The notes under the pieces were generated by a model. That model was given only the letters and a program-made list of their open reading frames with translations. It made no database searches and was not told the DNA's origin. From an uncultured Burkholderiales bacterium (GTDB lineage Bacteria > Pseudomonadota > Gammaproteobacteria > Burkholderiales > Burkholderiaceae_C): a DNA stretch of 17,768 bases. The stretch lies in the NCBI GenBank assembly GCA_937897495.1, contig CALCBL010000480.1, forward strand, positions 1 through 17,768. Direction: 5' to 3'. A program made the translations under genes and the position numbers. Positions 7,620 to 16,112 of the stretch are shown here, piece by piece (position 1 is the stretch's first letter; each line of letters begins with the position of its first letter).

Positions 7620-10019
7620 TTAAGCCTTGTTTTGGAGTTTGGCAAATGCAGAAGCCATGGCACTTTGCCCCGCACTAGGCGTTGGGGCAGGCCCTTGTGA
7701 GCGATGGGTTTGTTGCCCCTGACGAGGACCCCCTTCAAAACGATTTTCGCGGTTGCGCTGCGCATTGGCAGGTGCGGCATCGTTCAGCTTCATGGTCAGG
7801 CCAATGCGCTTGCGTGCCACATCCACCTCGGTCACTTTGACTTTCACAATGTCGCCGGTCTTCACGATTTCACGCGCATCTGTGATGAATTTGTTGCTAA
7901 GTTGGCTGACATGAACCAAGCCGTCTTGGTGAACACCCAAATCTACAAAGGCACCAAAGGCAGCCACGTTGCTGACTGTGCCCTCTAGAATCATGCCTTC
8001 CTTCAAGTCACGGATGTCATCGACGCCATCGTTGAACCTAGCCACCTTGAAATCTGGCCGAGGGTCGCGGCCAGGCTTTTCAAGTTCAATCAGAATGTCT
8101 TTGACGGTAATGACACCAAACTTTTCGTTGGCAAACAATTCGGGGCGCAATGTTTTGAGCATGTCGGCCCTGCCCATGACGTTTTCTACAGGCTGCGACA
8201 CTTTGGCCATGATGGCCTCCACCACAGGATAAGTCTCAGGGTGAACGCCCGTCATGTCGAGTGGGTTGTTGCCGCCGCGGATGCGCAAAAAACCAGCGCT
8301 TTGCTCAAAAGTTTTAGCGCCAAGGCCGGTCACTTTCAACAAGTCTTGACGATTCTTAAAGGCACCATTGGCCTCACGCCATCGCACCACTGACTTGGCC
8401 ACACCACCCGACAAGCCAGAAACACGAGACAACAAGGGCACGCTGGCCGTGTTCAGATCGACACCCACCGCATTCACGCAGTCTTCCACCACGGCTTCTA
8501 AAGTGCGCGCCAATTCGGTTTGATTGACATCGTGTTGATACTGGCCCACACCTATCGATTTAGGATCAATTTTGACAAGCTCTGCCAAAGGATCTTGCAA
8601 GCGCCTTGCGATGCTGGCGGCGCCGCGCAAGCTCACATCGACATCGGGCATTTCTTGACTGGCAAATTCACTGGCTGAGTAAACAGAAGCGCCCGCCTCA
8701 CTCACCACCACTTTCTGAATTTCAGGGCCGTCAGGAGAAGTCAATTGCTTGATGAGGTCAGCCGCTAATTTATCGGTTTCTCGACTGGCCGTGCCATTGC
8801 CAATGGCGATCAAATTGACGCCATGTTTTTGACTCAGTTTGAGCAAGGTATGGAGTGATCCGTCCCAGTCACGCCTTGGCTCATGAGGGTAAACCGTGGC
8901 AGTTTCAACCAGTTTGCCAGTGGCATCCACCACAGCCACTTTCACGCCTGTGCGAATACCAGGGTCAAGCCCCAAAACCACACGAGGCCCTGCAGGTGCT
9001 GCAAGCAATAAATCTCGCAAATTGTCTGCAAAGACTTTGATCGCCACCTTCTCTGCATCTTCGCGCAATCGCGTAAAGAGATCACGCTCTAAAGACAAAC
9101 TTAGCTTGACGCGCCAAGTCCATAAAACGGTTTTGCGAATGAGGTCGTCAGACAGCCTGGCACGGTGCGACCATTTGAGGTGCAAAGCAATGCGCCCTTC
9201 GGCCAAAGCACTGGCAGCTTGGGCTGCGGCGCTTGCGCTTAGGGGCGCAGCAGACGCGCTGAGTGCTTCTGGTTCAGGCAAGCTAAGTTTGGCATCTAAG
9301 AGCTCTAAAGCGCGGCCCCTGAACACTGCCAATGCGCGGTGTGACGGCACACGGCCAATGGGCTCGCTGTAGGCAAAATAATCTCTGAACTTGGCCACTT
9401 CAGCTTGGTTTTCATCTTTGCCTGAGGCCAGATGGCTGGTGAACAAGCCCTCCTTCCAAAGCCACTCTCGCAAGGCTTGAATGAGGGATGCGTCTTCTGC
9501 CCAGCGCTCCGACAAAATATCTCGAACGCCATCTAGCACTGCACCCACTGTCGAAAAGTCTGCGCCTTCGATGGCATCCGCAGGTTTCAAAAAAGCTTGC
9601 GCTTCGTCTTGCGGATTGAGTGAAGGATTGGCCCACAAAGCGTCAGCCAGTGGCTCAATGCCAGCCTCTTTGGCAATCATGCCCTTGGTTCTGCGCTTGG
9701 GCTTGTAGGGCAAATACAGATCTTCCAAGTCTTGCTTGGTAGCCGCTTGATCGATGGCCAATTGCAAATCGGGAGTGAGCTTGCCTTGCTCGGCAATGCT
9801 TTTGAGAATGCTTGCCCGTCGCTCTTGCATTTCGCGCAAATAGCCCAAGCGGTATTCAAGTTCACGCAACTGAATATCGTCTAAGCCGCCAGTGGCTTCT
9901 TTGCGGTAACGGGCAATGAAAGGCACAGTGGCACCGCCATCGAGCAAACTCACAGCCGCCTGAACCTGCTCAGGCCGAATTTTGATCTCAGTGGCCAGCT
10001 GGCCCAATATTTTCTGCAT
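7620..10019 (-). CDS. tex: Tex, S1-domain RNA-binding transcription accessory protein
   Basis: This 799-residue protein shows the full Tex architecture: a helical N-terminal region with ATVPFIARYRKEATGGLDD (30-48), the DLYLPYKPKRRTKG segment (100-113), a YqgF/RNase H-like domain starting VVLGLDPGIRTGVK (347-360), helix-hairpin-helix motifs around LNTASVPLLSRVSGLSGGVAKSVV (522-545) and LLKVTGLGAKTFEQSAGFLRI (560-580), and a C-terminal S1 domain (about 673-745, with EGTVSNVAAFGAFVDLGVHQDGLVHVSQLS). It ends in a Gln/Ser/Pro-rich tail. Tex binds nucleic acids and is linked to transcription processes and stress tolerance (Bordetella, Pseudomonas). An Ala/Ser-rich stretch at 250-272 looks like a flexible insertion. 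The start ATG has only a weak Shine-Dalgarno. Confidence 0.96.
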   Translation of the reverse strand: MQKILGQLATEIKIRPEQVQAAVSLLDGGATVPFIARYRKEATGGLDDIQLRELEYRLGYLREMQERRASILKSIAEQGKLTPDLQLAIDQAATKQDLEDLYLPYKPKRRTKGMIAKEAGIEPLADALWANPSLNPQDEAQAFLKPADAIEGADFSTVGAVLDGVRDILSERWAEDASLIQALREWLWKEGLFTSHLASGKDENQAEVAKFRDYFAYSEPIGRVPSHRALAVFRGRALELLDAKLSLPEPEALSASAAPLSASAAAQAASALAEGRIALHLKWSHRARLSDDLIRKTVLWTWRVKLSLSLERDLFTRLREDAEKVAIKVFADNLRDLLLAAPAGPRVVLGLDPGIRTGVKVAVVDATGKLVETATVYPHEPRRDWDGSLHTLLKLSQKHGVNLIAIGNGTASRETDKLAADLIKQLTSPDGPEIQKVVVSEAGASVYSASEFASQEMPDVDVSLRGAASIARRLQDPLAELVKIDPKSIGVGQYQHDVNQTELARTLEAVVEDCVNAVGVDLNTASVPLLSRVSGLSGGVAKSVVRWREANGAFKNRQDLLKVTGLGAKTFEQSAGFLRIRGGNNPLDMTGVHPETYPVVEAIMAKVSQPVENVMGRADMLKTLRPELFANEKFGVITVKDILIELEKPGRDPRPDFKVARFNDGVDDIRDLKEGMILEGTVSNVAAFGAFVDLGVHQDGLVHVSQLSNKFITDAREIVKTGDIVKVKVTEVDVARKRIGLTMKLNDAAPANAQRNRENRFEGGPRQGQQTHRSQGPAPTPSAGQSAMASAFAKLQNKA

Positions 10020-10086
10020 CTCGAAGGCTATTTCTATTGATTTCTAATTGAAGCCAACGAGTTTGCCACACTCAGGTGGTGGTTTT
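10020..10086 (-). promoter_or_regulatory. 67-bp spacer upstream of tex with a weak promoter candidate
   Basis: On the minus strand GTGGCA (10069-10064) and TAGAAA (10046-10041) are separated by 17 nt, each matching four of six positions of the sigma70 -35 and -10 boxes, and would start transcription roughly 15 nt before the tex ATG. This would make tex and the phospholipase a separate unit from the catabolic cluster upstream. TTTCTA occurs twice on the plus strand 10 bp apart (10031 and 10041). The T-run at 10083-10088 lies after a 4-bp stem only (CCAC/GTGG) in plus-strand sense, where no gene needs a terminator. Evidence is weak. Confidence 0.25.
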
Positions 10087-10989
10087 TTAACCGCGCAGTT
10101 CGGCCTTGAGTTTTTCACCAATATCGGGGCGGGCCGCAAATGGATTGGGTGGATTTTGCTGCTGAACAATGGCTTCCATTCGGGTTTGGACGTTACCCAA
10201 AGCCTGTGGATGGCTGTAAATGTAGAACTGATCGTTGGCAACGGCCTCAAAGACCATTTCTGCCATCTGAGCTGCAGAAACCTTGCCACTGCTGACAGCT
10301 TTGTTGCTCATGGCTTGGCCAATCAATTGGCTCTTGGTGGCCTTTTGATGGGGTAAATCGGCAGGACGGTTGCGATGGCTCTGGCTGATGCCAGTGGGCA
10401 CAAAGTAAGGGCACAAAACGCTGGCACTGACCTGATCAGAGACCAATTTCAAATCTTGGTACAAGGTTTCAGTCAAAGCCACCACGGCATGTTTGCTGAC
10501 GTTGTAGACGCCCATGTTGGGCGCAGTCAGCAAGCCGGCCATGCTGGCTGTATTGACGATATGACCTTCGTAATGCGGGTCTTTTTTGGCTGCCTCCAAC
10601 ATCATGGGCGTGAACAAGCGAACGCCATGCACCACACCCCAAACATTGACACCCAAAACCCACTGCCAATCGGCCACAGTGTTTTCCCAAACCAAACCGC
10701 CAGAGCCTACACCTGCATTGTTGAACACAAAGTGCGGCACACCAAAATGCGCAACAACGTCTTTGGCCAAAGCTTCCATTTGCTCAGCATTGGAAACGTC
10801 AACGCGTTTGGCAAACACTTTGACACCCAAGGCTTTGATTTCGGCTTCGGCTTTGTCGAGCGCGTCTTGTTGCACATCAACCAAGACCACATTCATTTTG
10901 AGTCTGGCCGCAATGCGTGCACATTCCAAACCAAAACCAGAACCGCCGCCAGTTAAAACAGCCGTTTTATTTTCAAAATTGCGAATCAT
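10087..10989 (-). CDS. Short-chain dehydrogenase/reductase (SDR), 300 residues
   Basis: This is a classical SDR with a Rossmann fold: TGGGSGFG (13-20) for NAD(P) binding, acidic VDV at about 37-39, NNAG at 90-93, Asn115, catalytic Ser149, Tyr162 and Lys166 (YNVSK). It oxidises an alcohol or reduces a carbonyl compound. The residue after the second strand (Asp38) suggests NAD(H) preference, which is inference. At 300 residues it is longer than the usual 250 because of a C-terminal extension after the CPYFVPTGI substrate loop. Its ATG overlaps the stop of the GST-like gene by 4 nt (ATGA), so it is the last member of the catabolic operon. It resembles SDRs acting on hydrophobic hydroxy compounds, but the substrate is open. 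Confidence 0.9.
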   Translation of the reverse strand: MIRNFENKTAVLTGGGSGFGLECARIAARLKMNVVLVDVQQDALDKAEAEIKALGVKVFAKRVDVSNAEQMEALAKDVVAHFGVPHFVFNNAGVGSGGLVWENTVADWQWVLGVNVWGVVHGVRLFTPMMLEAAKKDPHYEGHIVNTASMAGLLTAPNMGVYNVSKHAVVALTETLYQDLKLVSDQVSASVLCPYFVPTGISQSHRNRPADLPHQKATKSQLIGQAMSNKAVSSGKVSAAQMAEMVFEAVANDQFYIYSHPQALGNVQTRMEAIVQQQNPPNPFAARPDIGEKLKAELRG

Positions 10990-11921
10990 GATTTGACCTT
11001 CTTCAAAATAAATCCATTGCGAGGGAAATGAACATGGACGGTGCCAGTGCGTTTGTCTTTGCGTTGCAAAATGAGTCTGGTTTTGGTGGCTGCTACCAAA
11101 ACGCCTTGTGTAGGTTCCAGTCCAAAACTGTCCGCTGTGATGGTGACTTCGGATCCAAGTTCAATACCATGCTCATTCACAAAAGGCATTTGAGTGACAT
11201 CAAGGGGTGTCGCTTGATTTGCCACTTCTAAGGCTTGCTCAGATGTCATCTTTTCATGAACGCCATGACCGATGGCTTTCATGCGGGTCATCCAATCTTT
11301 CAGCAAAGGCGTGGCATCCAAAATACCAGACAAACTTGGCGCACGTTCTAAGGTAAACCACATAGGATGGTAAGCAGAAAAATCTGCAATGCTGGGCACA
11401 TTGCCCATCAAATAAGCATGCTCAGTGAGCATGTCAGACAGTCGGCGTAACTGACTCTTGTATGTGCTTGTACCTTCTCCAATGGCCATGCGCGGAGCAC
11501 CCCCTCGCATGGCAGCGCGGTCTGCCACAAAGGCTTGAATGCCTTCTTCAGGCACACCCGCAAACACATCCGCAATGCCAGCTGGCTGAAAGTTGTAGGC
11601 CATGGCAGCAGCGAAAACTTGGCTGTCTGCCCATTGCGCCACAATTCTAGATGCGCCATTGACCGGCGATGGATACAGACTGGGTGCGGGTGCTATCTTT
11701 TCAAGCACATCAGCGATCAAGGCCGTATCGCAATAAATGTCTGCGCCAATTTGCATCACGGGTGTACGGCGATAGCCGCCTGTCAGTGCCGTGAGATCTG
11801 GTTTAGGCATGATTCTTGGAATGATCACACTTTGCCAAGCCAACTTCTTGTAGCCAAAAATCAAACGAATTTTTTCTGCAAAAGGCGATGTCGGGTAATG
11901 GTGAAGGATCAGTTGGCTCAT
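10986..11921 (-). CDS. Glutathione S-transferase-like protein with an extra C-terminal region
   Basis: This 311-residue protein starts with a thioredoxin-like GST N-terminal domain: HHYPTSPFAEKIR with Ser12 in the usual catalytic position, the cis-proline segment RRTPVMQIG (Pro54), and CDTALIAD (Asp65-Thr66) for the glutathione gamma-glutamyl group. The helical C-terminal GST domain follows to about 225, including the capping-box-like SIADFSAYHPMW. Ordinary GSTs end there (about 200-230 residues); here roughly 80 more residues follow, rich in predicted strands (LGSEVTITADSF, QGVLVAATKTRLILQR, TGTVHVHFPRNGF). GSTs conjugate or isomerise electrophiles with glutathione. AGGAA lies 5 nt before the ATG. 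It lies 29 bp after the MDR reductase gene and overlaps the SDR start by 4 nt. Confidence 0.87.
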   Translation of the reverse strand: MSQLILHHYPTSPFAEKIRLIFGYKKLAWQSVIIPRIMPKPDLTALTGGYRRTPVMQIGADIYCDTALIADVLEKIAPAPSLYPSPVNGASRIVAQWADSQVFAAAMAYNFQPAGIADVFAGVPEEGIQAFVADRAAMRGGAPRMAIGEGTSTYKSQLRRLSDMLTEHAYLMGNVPSIADFSAYHPMWFTLERAPSLSGILDATPLLKDWMTRMKAIGHGVHEKMTSEQALEVANQATPLDVTQMPFVNEHGIELGSEVTITADSFGLEPTQGVLVAATKTRLILQRKDKRTGTVHVHFPRNGFILKKVKS

Positions 11922-11950
11922 GGCAATTCCTATTTAAAAGGCTCGCAAAG

Positions 11951-12967
11951 TTAAATCAGCTTGACCACTTGCTTGCCAAAGTTATGGCCTTTGAGCAAGC
12001 CCATGAAAGCTTCTGGAGCAGATGCTAAACCTTGAGCAATGGTTTGCCGCGGATTGAACTTACCGCTTGCAATGAGCTCAGCCAATTCGGCCAATGCTTC
12101 AGGCCAAACTTCCATGTGCTCACTCACAATGAAGCCCTCAATGGTCATGCGGCTCTTCAAAATCAAGGTGGGGTTGGTCATGGCCAGGGGCTCACCGTTG
12201 TAGCCAGCAATCATGCCGCACACAGCAATGCGCGAAAAATCATTGGCACGCAACATGACGGCATCTAACACCATGCCGCCGACATTTTCGAAATGACCGT
12301 CGATGCCATTGGGACATGCATCGCGCAATGCTTTTGACAAGGAGATGTAATCCGTGTGCGCTTTGTAATCAACGCAGGCGTCAAACCCTAATTCGTTGAC
12401 AACATAATCGCATTTGGCTTTGCCACCGGCAATGCCCACCACTCGAAAACCTCGCGCTTTGGCCAATGCACCATACGCACTGCCCACCGCACCGCTAGCA
12501 GCACTGACAGTCACAGTTGCACCTGGCTTAGCTTGAATGATTTTGTTCAGGCCATACCAAGCCGTGACACCGGGCATGCCCACTGCGCCAAGGTAATGGC
12601 TCATCGAGATTTTTTCAGCGTTGACATGCTTGAGTGCACCAGGCACATCTGCATTGATCAGGCTGTAAGCTTGCCAACCGCCCATGCACTGGACTGTTTG
12701 ACCCACCTTGAACTTTGCATTTTTACTTTCAGCAACTTCGCCCACTGTGCCGCCAATCATGGGTTCACCCAGAGGCTGAGGTTGTGCATAATTTTTGCCT
12801 GCATTCATACGGCCACGCATGTAAGGGTCAAGGCTGAGGTAATGGTTTTTAACCAACACTTGACCTTCTTGCAAGGCAGGTGTTTCTGCTGTGATCATTT
12901 TGAAGTTGGAAGTTGAGACTTCGGCTTCAGGGCGGTTGTCTAAAACGATGGCGTGATTGGTAGGCAT
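11951..12967 (-). CDS. NADP-dependent MDR-family oxidoreductase (CurA/leukotriene B4 dehydrogenase-like)
   Basis: This 338-residue protein belongs to the zinc-free medium-chain reductases that reduce C=C bonds of alpha,beta-unsaturated carbonyls with NADPH (prostaglandin reductase, YncB/CurA type). Visible are the family segments NHYLSLDPYMRGRM (41-54), GGTVGEVAES (72-81), GMPGVTAWYGL (130-140), the nucleotide-binding AASGAVGSAYGALAK (156-170) and GGKAKCDYVVNELGFDACVDYK (the Lys of GGKxK contacts the NADP phosphate in relatives). The C-terminal SRMTIEGFIVSEH also fits. No zinc-binding cysteine cluster is present. It follows the PaaI-type thioesterase by 12 bp. In this setting it may reduce an enoyl or enone intermediate or detoxify reactive aldehydes and ketones; that role is inferred. 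Confidence 0.92.
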   Translation of the reverse strand: MPTNHAIVLDNRPEAEVSTSNFKMITAETPALQEGQVLVKNHYLSLDPYMRGRMNAGKNYAQPQPLGEPMIGGTVGEVAESKNAKFKVGQTVQCMGGWQAYSLINADVPGALKHVNAEKISMSHYLGAVGMPGVTAWYGLNKIIQAKPGATVTVSAASGAVGSAYGALAKARGFRVVGIAGGKAKCDYVVNELGFDACVDYKAHTDYISLSKALRDACPNGIDGHFENVGGMVLDAVMLRANDFSRIAVCGMIAGYNGEPLAMTNPTLILKSRMTIEGFIVSEHMEVWPEALAELAELIASGKFNPRQTIAQGLASAPEAFMGLLKGHNFGKQVVKLI

Positions 12968-12979
12968 GTTGGTTTCTTT

Positions 12980-13408
12980 CTAATCGGTTGAAATGGGGGA
13001 TGACATTGAAGGCGTTCGCTTCACATATTTGAAAGTGCCTGTGGCATGAGCACAGAGTTGTCCGGCAGCGTCATAGACCTTGCCTTCGGTGAAGATCATG
13101 GTTTTGGTTCTGAGCAGCAGCAATCCTTTGGCCACCAAGTTTTCACCTTCGCTGATTTTGGCAGGCCGCATGAAACTCGTCTTCATCTCAATGGTGACCA
13201 CGCCCATGTCAGGCTCAACACTGCGTGCGGCGGTAGCCATCACAACATCAAGCAGTGTCATGACCGCGCCGCCATGCGTGATGTCAAAGGAGTTGAGATG
13301 CTCGGCACGAGGTTTGAAATGCAACTCAGATTGACCGTTTTCAAACTTCTCAAGTGTGAAGCCGAGGTTGGCCACAAATGGGATGTGGACGCCAAATGGA
13401 ATGCTCAT
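12980..13408 (-). CDS. PaaI-family hotdog thioesterase
   Basis: This 142-residue single-domain hotdog protein carries the PaaI-type signature NSFDITHGGAVMTLLDVVMATAA, with HGG at 45-47 and the likely catalytic acid Asp54, then VTIEMKTSFMRPA and the GLLLLRTKTMIFTEGKVYD strands. Such enzymes hydrolyse acyl- or aryl-CoA esters in the cytoplasm, often freeing CoA from stalled catabolic intermediates, which suits a gene lying inside an acyl-CoA degradation cluster. A TAAGG at the SDR stop codon serves as Shine-Dalgarno 6 nt before the ATG, so it is translated from the SDR-AcdH message. The gap to the SDR is 8 bp and to the following reductase 12 bp. The precise acyl chain is not readable. Confidence 0.9.
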   Translation of the reverse strand: MSIPFGVHIPFVANLGFTLEKFENGQSELHFKPRAEHLNSFDITHGGAVMTLLDVVMATAARSVEPDMGVVTIEMKTSFMRPAKISEGENLVAKGLLLLRTKTMIFTEGKVYDAAGQLCAHATGTFKYVKRTPSMSSPISTD

Positions 13409-13416
13409 TCAGTACC

Positions 13417-14208
13417 TTAACCGCCAATGATGGCGCTCACGCCACCGTCAACGGCCAACCACTGGCCGGTAATGTGTTTGCCGGCAGCGCTGGCATACAA
13501 AAGCGTGAGGCCCTTCAGGTCTTCATCGTCACCCAAGCGCAGAAGAGGTGCATGGCTGGCCATGTTCTCTGCACCCAATTTTTCGAGCAAGCCGTAAGTC
13601 ATTTTGCTGGGAAAAAAGCCTGGGCAAATGGCGTTGACCGTGATGCCGTATTTACCCCACTCGCCGGCCAAGGCCTTGGTAAAGTTCACCACGGCACCTT
13701 TGGACGTGTTGTAGGCAATGGTTTGCATTTCGGGCGGGTTGCCTGCCAAGCCGGCTATGGACGCAACGTTCAAAATTCGGCCATGTCGGTTGGGAATCAT
13801 GGACAGGTTGGCAAGCTCTTGGGCCAGAATGAAATAACCACGGACGTTCAAATTCATGACTTTGTCCCAAGCTGATACCGGGTGAACTTCGGCTGCGGCA
13901 CCCCATGATGCGCCGGCGTTGTTCAGCAAAATGTCAACGCGGCCTAATTTTTGAACTGTTTCACGGGCCAAGCGGCGAATGTCTTCTTCTTGCCCACAAT
14001 CTGCGGCAATGTAATCAGCCTCAATGCCTGCAGCTTTGAGTTCGGCCACTGCCTCTTCTAAGTCAGAGGCCTTGCGCGAACTCAACATCAATCTTGCGCC
14101 GGCTTCACCAAGGGCATGAGCCATCTGGAGCCCAAGACCCCGTGATCCACCCGTGACCAGTGCAGTTTGACCTGTTAAGTCGAATAGTTGTTTGACGGTG
14201 CGTGTCAT
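13417..14208 (-). CDS. Short-chain dehydrogenase/reductase (SDR), 263 residues, FabG-like
   Basis: This is a classical SDR: TGGSRGLG (19-26), SSRK after the second strand (Arg45 suggests NADP(H)), NNAG (96-99), Asn121, Ser150, Tyr166 and Lys170 in YNTSKGA, then the PGFFPSKM loop and WLAVDGG near the C-terminus. It probably interconverts a hydroxy- and a keto-acyl compound. The frame stays open to an ATG at 14304, but the start at 14208 is chosen because AAAGGA lies 6 nt before it and the longer form would run 64 bp into the acyl-CoA dehydrogenase gene and add 32 residues unlike SDRs. It follows that gene by 32 bp. Its place beside beta-oxidation enzymes suggests a 3-hydroxyacyl-CoA or branched hydroxyacyl-CoA substrate, by inference. 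Confidence 0.92.
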   Translation of the reverse strand: MTRTVKQLFDLTGQTALVTGGSRGLGLQMAHALGEAGARLMLSSRKASDLEEAVAELKAAGIEADYIAADCGQEEDIRRLARETVQKLGRVDILLNNAGASWGAAAEVHPVSAWDKVMNLNVRGYFILAQELANLSMIPNRHGRILNVASIAGLAGNPPEMQTIAYNTSKGAVVNFTKALAGEWGKYGITVNAICPGFFPSKMTYGLLEKLGAENMASHAPLLRLGDDEDLKGLTLLYASAAGKHITGQWLAVDGGVSAIIGG

Positions 14209-14214
14209 GTTCTG

Positions 14215-14220
14215 TCCTTT
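14215..14220 (-). promoter_or_regulatory. Ribosome-binding site that fixes the SDR start at 14208
   Basis: AAAGGA on the minus strand lies 6 nt before the ATG at 14208. It supports this start over the longer open frame from 14304. Confidence 0.7.
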
Positions 14221-14240
14221 GTAAAAAGTCAATTCGAAAA

Positions 14241-16091
14241 TTAGAAAGCATCCTCTGCCAAATTGGCACAGGTCATGTCGCGGTTGCTGACGACTTGCAA
14301 CCATGCATCAATTTTGGGCAATTCGTAATGGTAGAAAAACTTGGCAGCAGCCTGACGTCCCGTTTGAGCAGGCGTCTGAGCGCCTCTGCAAGAAGCACTG
14401 ACATCTAGCCAAATCCAAGCCAACACAAGATGTCCAAACGCTTGTAAGTACGGCACAGCATTGGCCAGTGCTTCCTGAGGTTGTCCTGAAGACCAAGCCA
14501 TTTGAGTGGCAGCAATGACTTTTTGCAAAGCTGTATTCAGTGCCTTCGCATCTGCTGCCAAATCTGCAAATGCCATGGCCTTGTCGGCTGTCTCTCGCAT
14601 GCGAGCTCCAAGCAGATGCACGCCTCTGCCCTCTTCCATTAAAACTTTGCGCCCCAGCAAGTCCATGCCCTGAATGCCATGTGTGCCTTCATGAATCATG
14701 TTCAATCGGTTGTCGCGCCAATACTGCTCAACGGGAAAGTCACGGGTGTAGCCATAGCCACCATGAATTTGAATGGCCAGGCTATTGGCTTCAAGACACC
14801 ATTCGCTGGGCCAACTCTTGGCGATGGGTGTTAACACTTCCAACAACAGCCTTGCTTCGTCGGCTGCAATAGCGTCTGCTGTGTGTTGTTCGTCTACCAA
14901 TTTAGCGCAATACAACTCAAGCGCTAAGGCACCTTCGCTGTAGGACTTTTGAGCCAACAACATGCGCTTGATGTCAGCATGCTCAATGATCCGAACCTGG
15001 GCCTGTGCGGCATCTTTGACAACTTTTTGTGAACCACCCGCTACAGGACGGCCTTGGGGTCGATTTTTGGCATATTCCAAACTGGCTTCGTAGCCGGCCA
15101 TGCCCAACATGGTGGCGGCCATGCCAACGCCAATGCGTGCTTCGTTCATCATGTGGAACATGTAACTCAAACCACGTCCTGGCTCGCCCACCAAATAGCC
15201 CACGGCCCCACTGCCATCACCGGCTGTGTTGTCAGTTTGAACTTTGAACTTACCTTCACCAAAATTGAGCAAGGTGTTGGTCGTGCCGCGCCATCCACAC
15301 TTGTGATTCAAGCCAGCCAATGCAACATCGTTTCGAACGCCTGTCAGTTCTGCTTTTTCGTTGACCAATTTTTTCGGCACAATGAAAAGAGAAATACCGC
15401 GAACGCCAGGAATTAATTTGCCATCGGCATCAGGAATCTTGGCCAAAACCAAATGAATGATGTTTTCAGTCAGCTCGTGGTCTCCGGCAGAGATCCACAT
15501 TTTGTTTCCTTTGAGCCGATAGCGTGCACCCAAGGGGTCAGAAGCGAAGGCATCACCGTCTGGTGTAGCTCGGGTCATGACATCACTGAGTGACGAACCC
15601 GCTTGAGGTTCAGACAAGCACATGGTGCCAGACCACCTGCCAGAAAACTCATTCAATGCAAACACTTGGCGCTGCAGTTCAGACCCATGCGCCATGAGCA
15701 AATTGGCATTGCCAACCGTTAACAGGCCAGAGCCCATACTGACCGAGGCCATGCCAAAAAATGAATTGGCTGCAGCCTCTACCGTATAAGGCAACTGCAT
15801 GCCGCCAATGTCGTAATCTTGAGATGCACTGAGCATGCCCGACTCTGCATAGGCTTTTTGAGCATCGTGCGTGGCTTGAGGAAGAATGACTTTCTCACCA
15901 TCGAAGCGCGGTTCTTCGGTGTCTACCAAACGATTGAAGGGCGCGTATTTTTCTTTGGCGATGCGCTCGCAGGTGTCAAGAACGGCATCAAAAGTTTCTC
16001 GACTGTGATCGGAGAATCGTTCGCGTTGCTGCAGGTTTGATACGTCCAACCATTCGTACAGCAAAAAATCTAAAGTTGACCGAAGGCTCAT
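14241..16091 (-). CDS. Acyl-CoA dehydrogenase, long form with C-terminal domain
   Basis: This 616-residue flavoprotein catalyses the first beta-oxidation step, acyl-CoA to trans-2-enoyl-CoA, passing electrons to ETF. Visible parts are the N-terminal helical domain, the FAD/substrate segment MCLSEPQAGSSLSD (157-170), KMWISAGDHE (197-206), the middle beta domain, QIHGGYGYTRDFPVEQYWRD (441-460) and HEGT with the catalytic base Glu468. About 130 further residues form the helical C-terminal domain typical of the roughly 600-residue acyl-CoA dehydrogenases (the group that also contains DmdC-like 3-methylmercaptopropionyl-CoA dehydrogenase). Substrate chain length cannot be read. The ATG has a weak ribosome site. 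A hairpin precedes the gene, and the FabG-like SDR follows after 32 bp. Confidence 0.94.
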   Translation of the reverse strand: MSLRSTLDFLLYEWLDVSNLQQRERFSDHSRETFDAVLDTCERIAKEKYAPFNRLVDTEEPRFDGEKVILPQATHDAQKAYAESGMLSASQDYDIGGMQLPYTVEAAANSFFGMASVSMGSGLLTVGNANLLMAHGSELQRQVFALNEFSGRWSGTMCLSEPQAGSSLSDVMTRATPDGDAFASDPLGARYRLKGNKMWISAGDHELTENIIHLVLAKIPDADGKLIPGVRGISLFIVPKKLVNEKAELTGVRNDVALAGLNHKCGWRGTTNTLLNFGEGKFKVQTDNTAGDGSGAVGYLVGEPGRGLSYMFHMMNEARIGVGMAATMLGMAGYEASLEYAKNRPQGRPVAGGSQKVVKDAAQAQVRIIEHADIKRMLLAQKSYSEGALALELYCAKLVDEQHTADAIAADEARLLLEVLTPIAKSWPSEWCLEANSLAIQIHGGYGYTRDFPVEQYWRDNRLNMIHEGTHGIQGMDLLGRKVLMEEGRGVHLLGARMRETADKAMAFADLAADAKALNTALQKVIAATQMAWSSGQPQEALANAVPYLQAFGHLVLAWIWLDVSASCRGAQTPAQTGRQAAAKFFYHYELPKIDAWLQVVSNRDMTCANLAEDAF

Positions 16092-16112
16092 GTCAGTGGA
16101 TGTCCCAATTAA

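Noticed and set aside
8896..9372. Plus-strand open frame (158 codons) opposite tex
   Set aside because: It is Ser/Arg/Ala-rich low-complexity translation of the tex complement, with no ribosome site or family features.
10060..10090. T-run after a CCAC/GTGG stem as a plus-strand terminator
   Set aside because: The stem is only 4 bp and no plus-strand gene ends here; on the minus strand there is no T-tract.
10375..10956. Long plus-strand open frame (193 codons) opposite the 300-residue SDR
   Set aside because: It is antisense to a protein with all SDR motifs, is not recognisable, and fits a codon-bias shadow.
13378..13875. Plus-strand open frame (165 codons) across the thioesterase/SDR junction
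   Set aside because: It spans the complements of two well-supported genes and has no recognisable domain.
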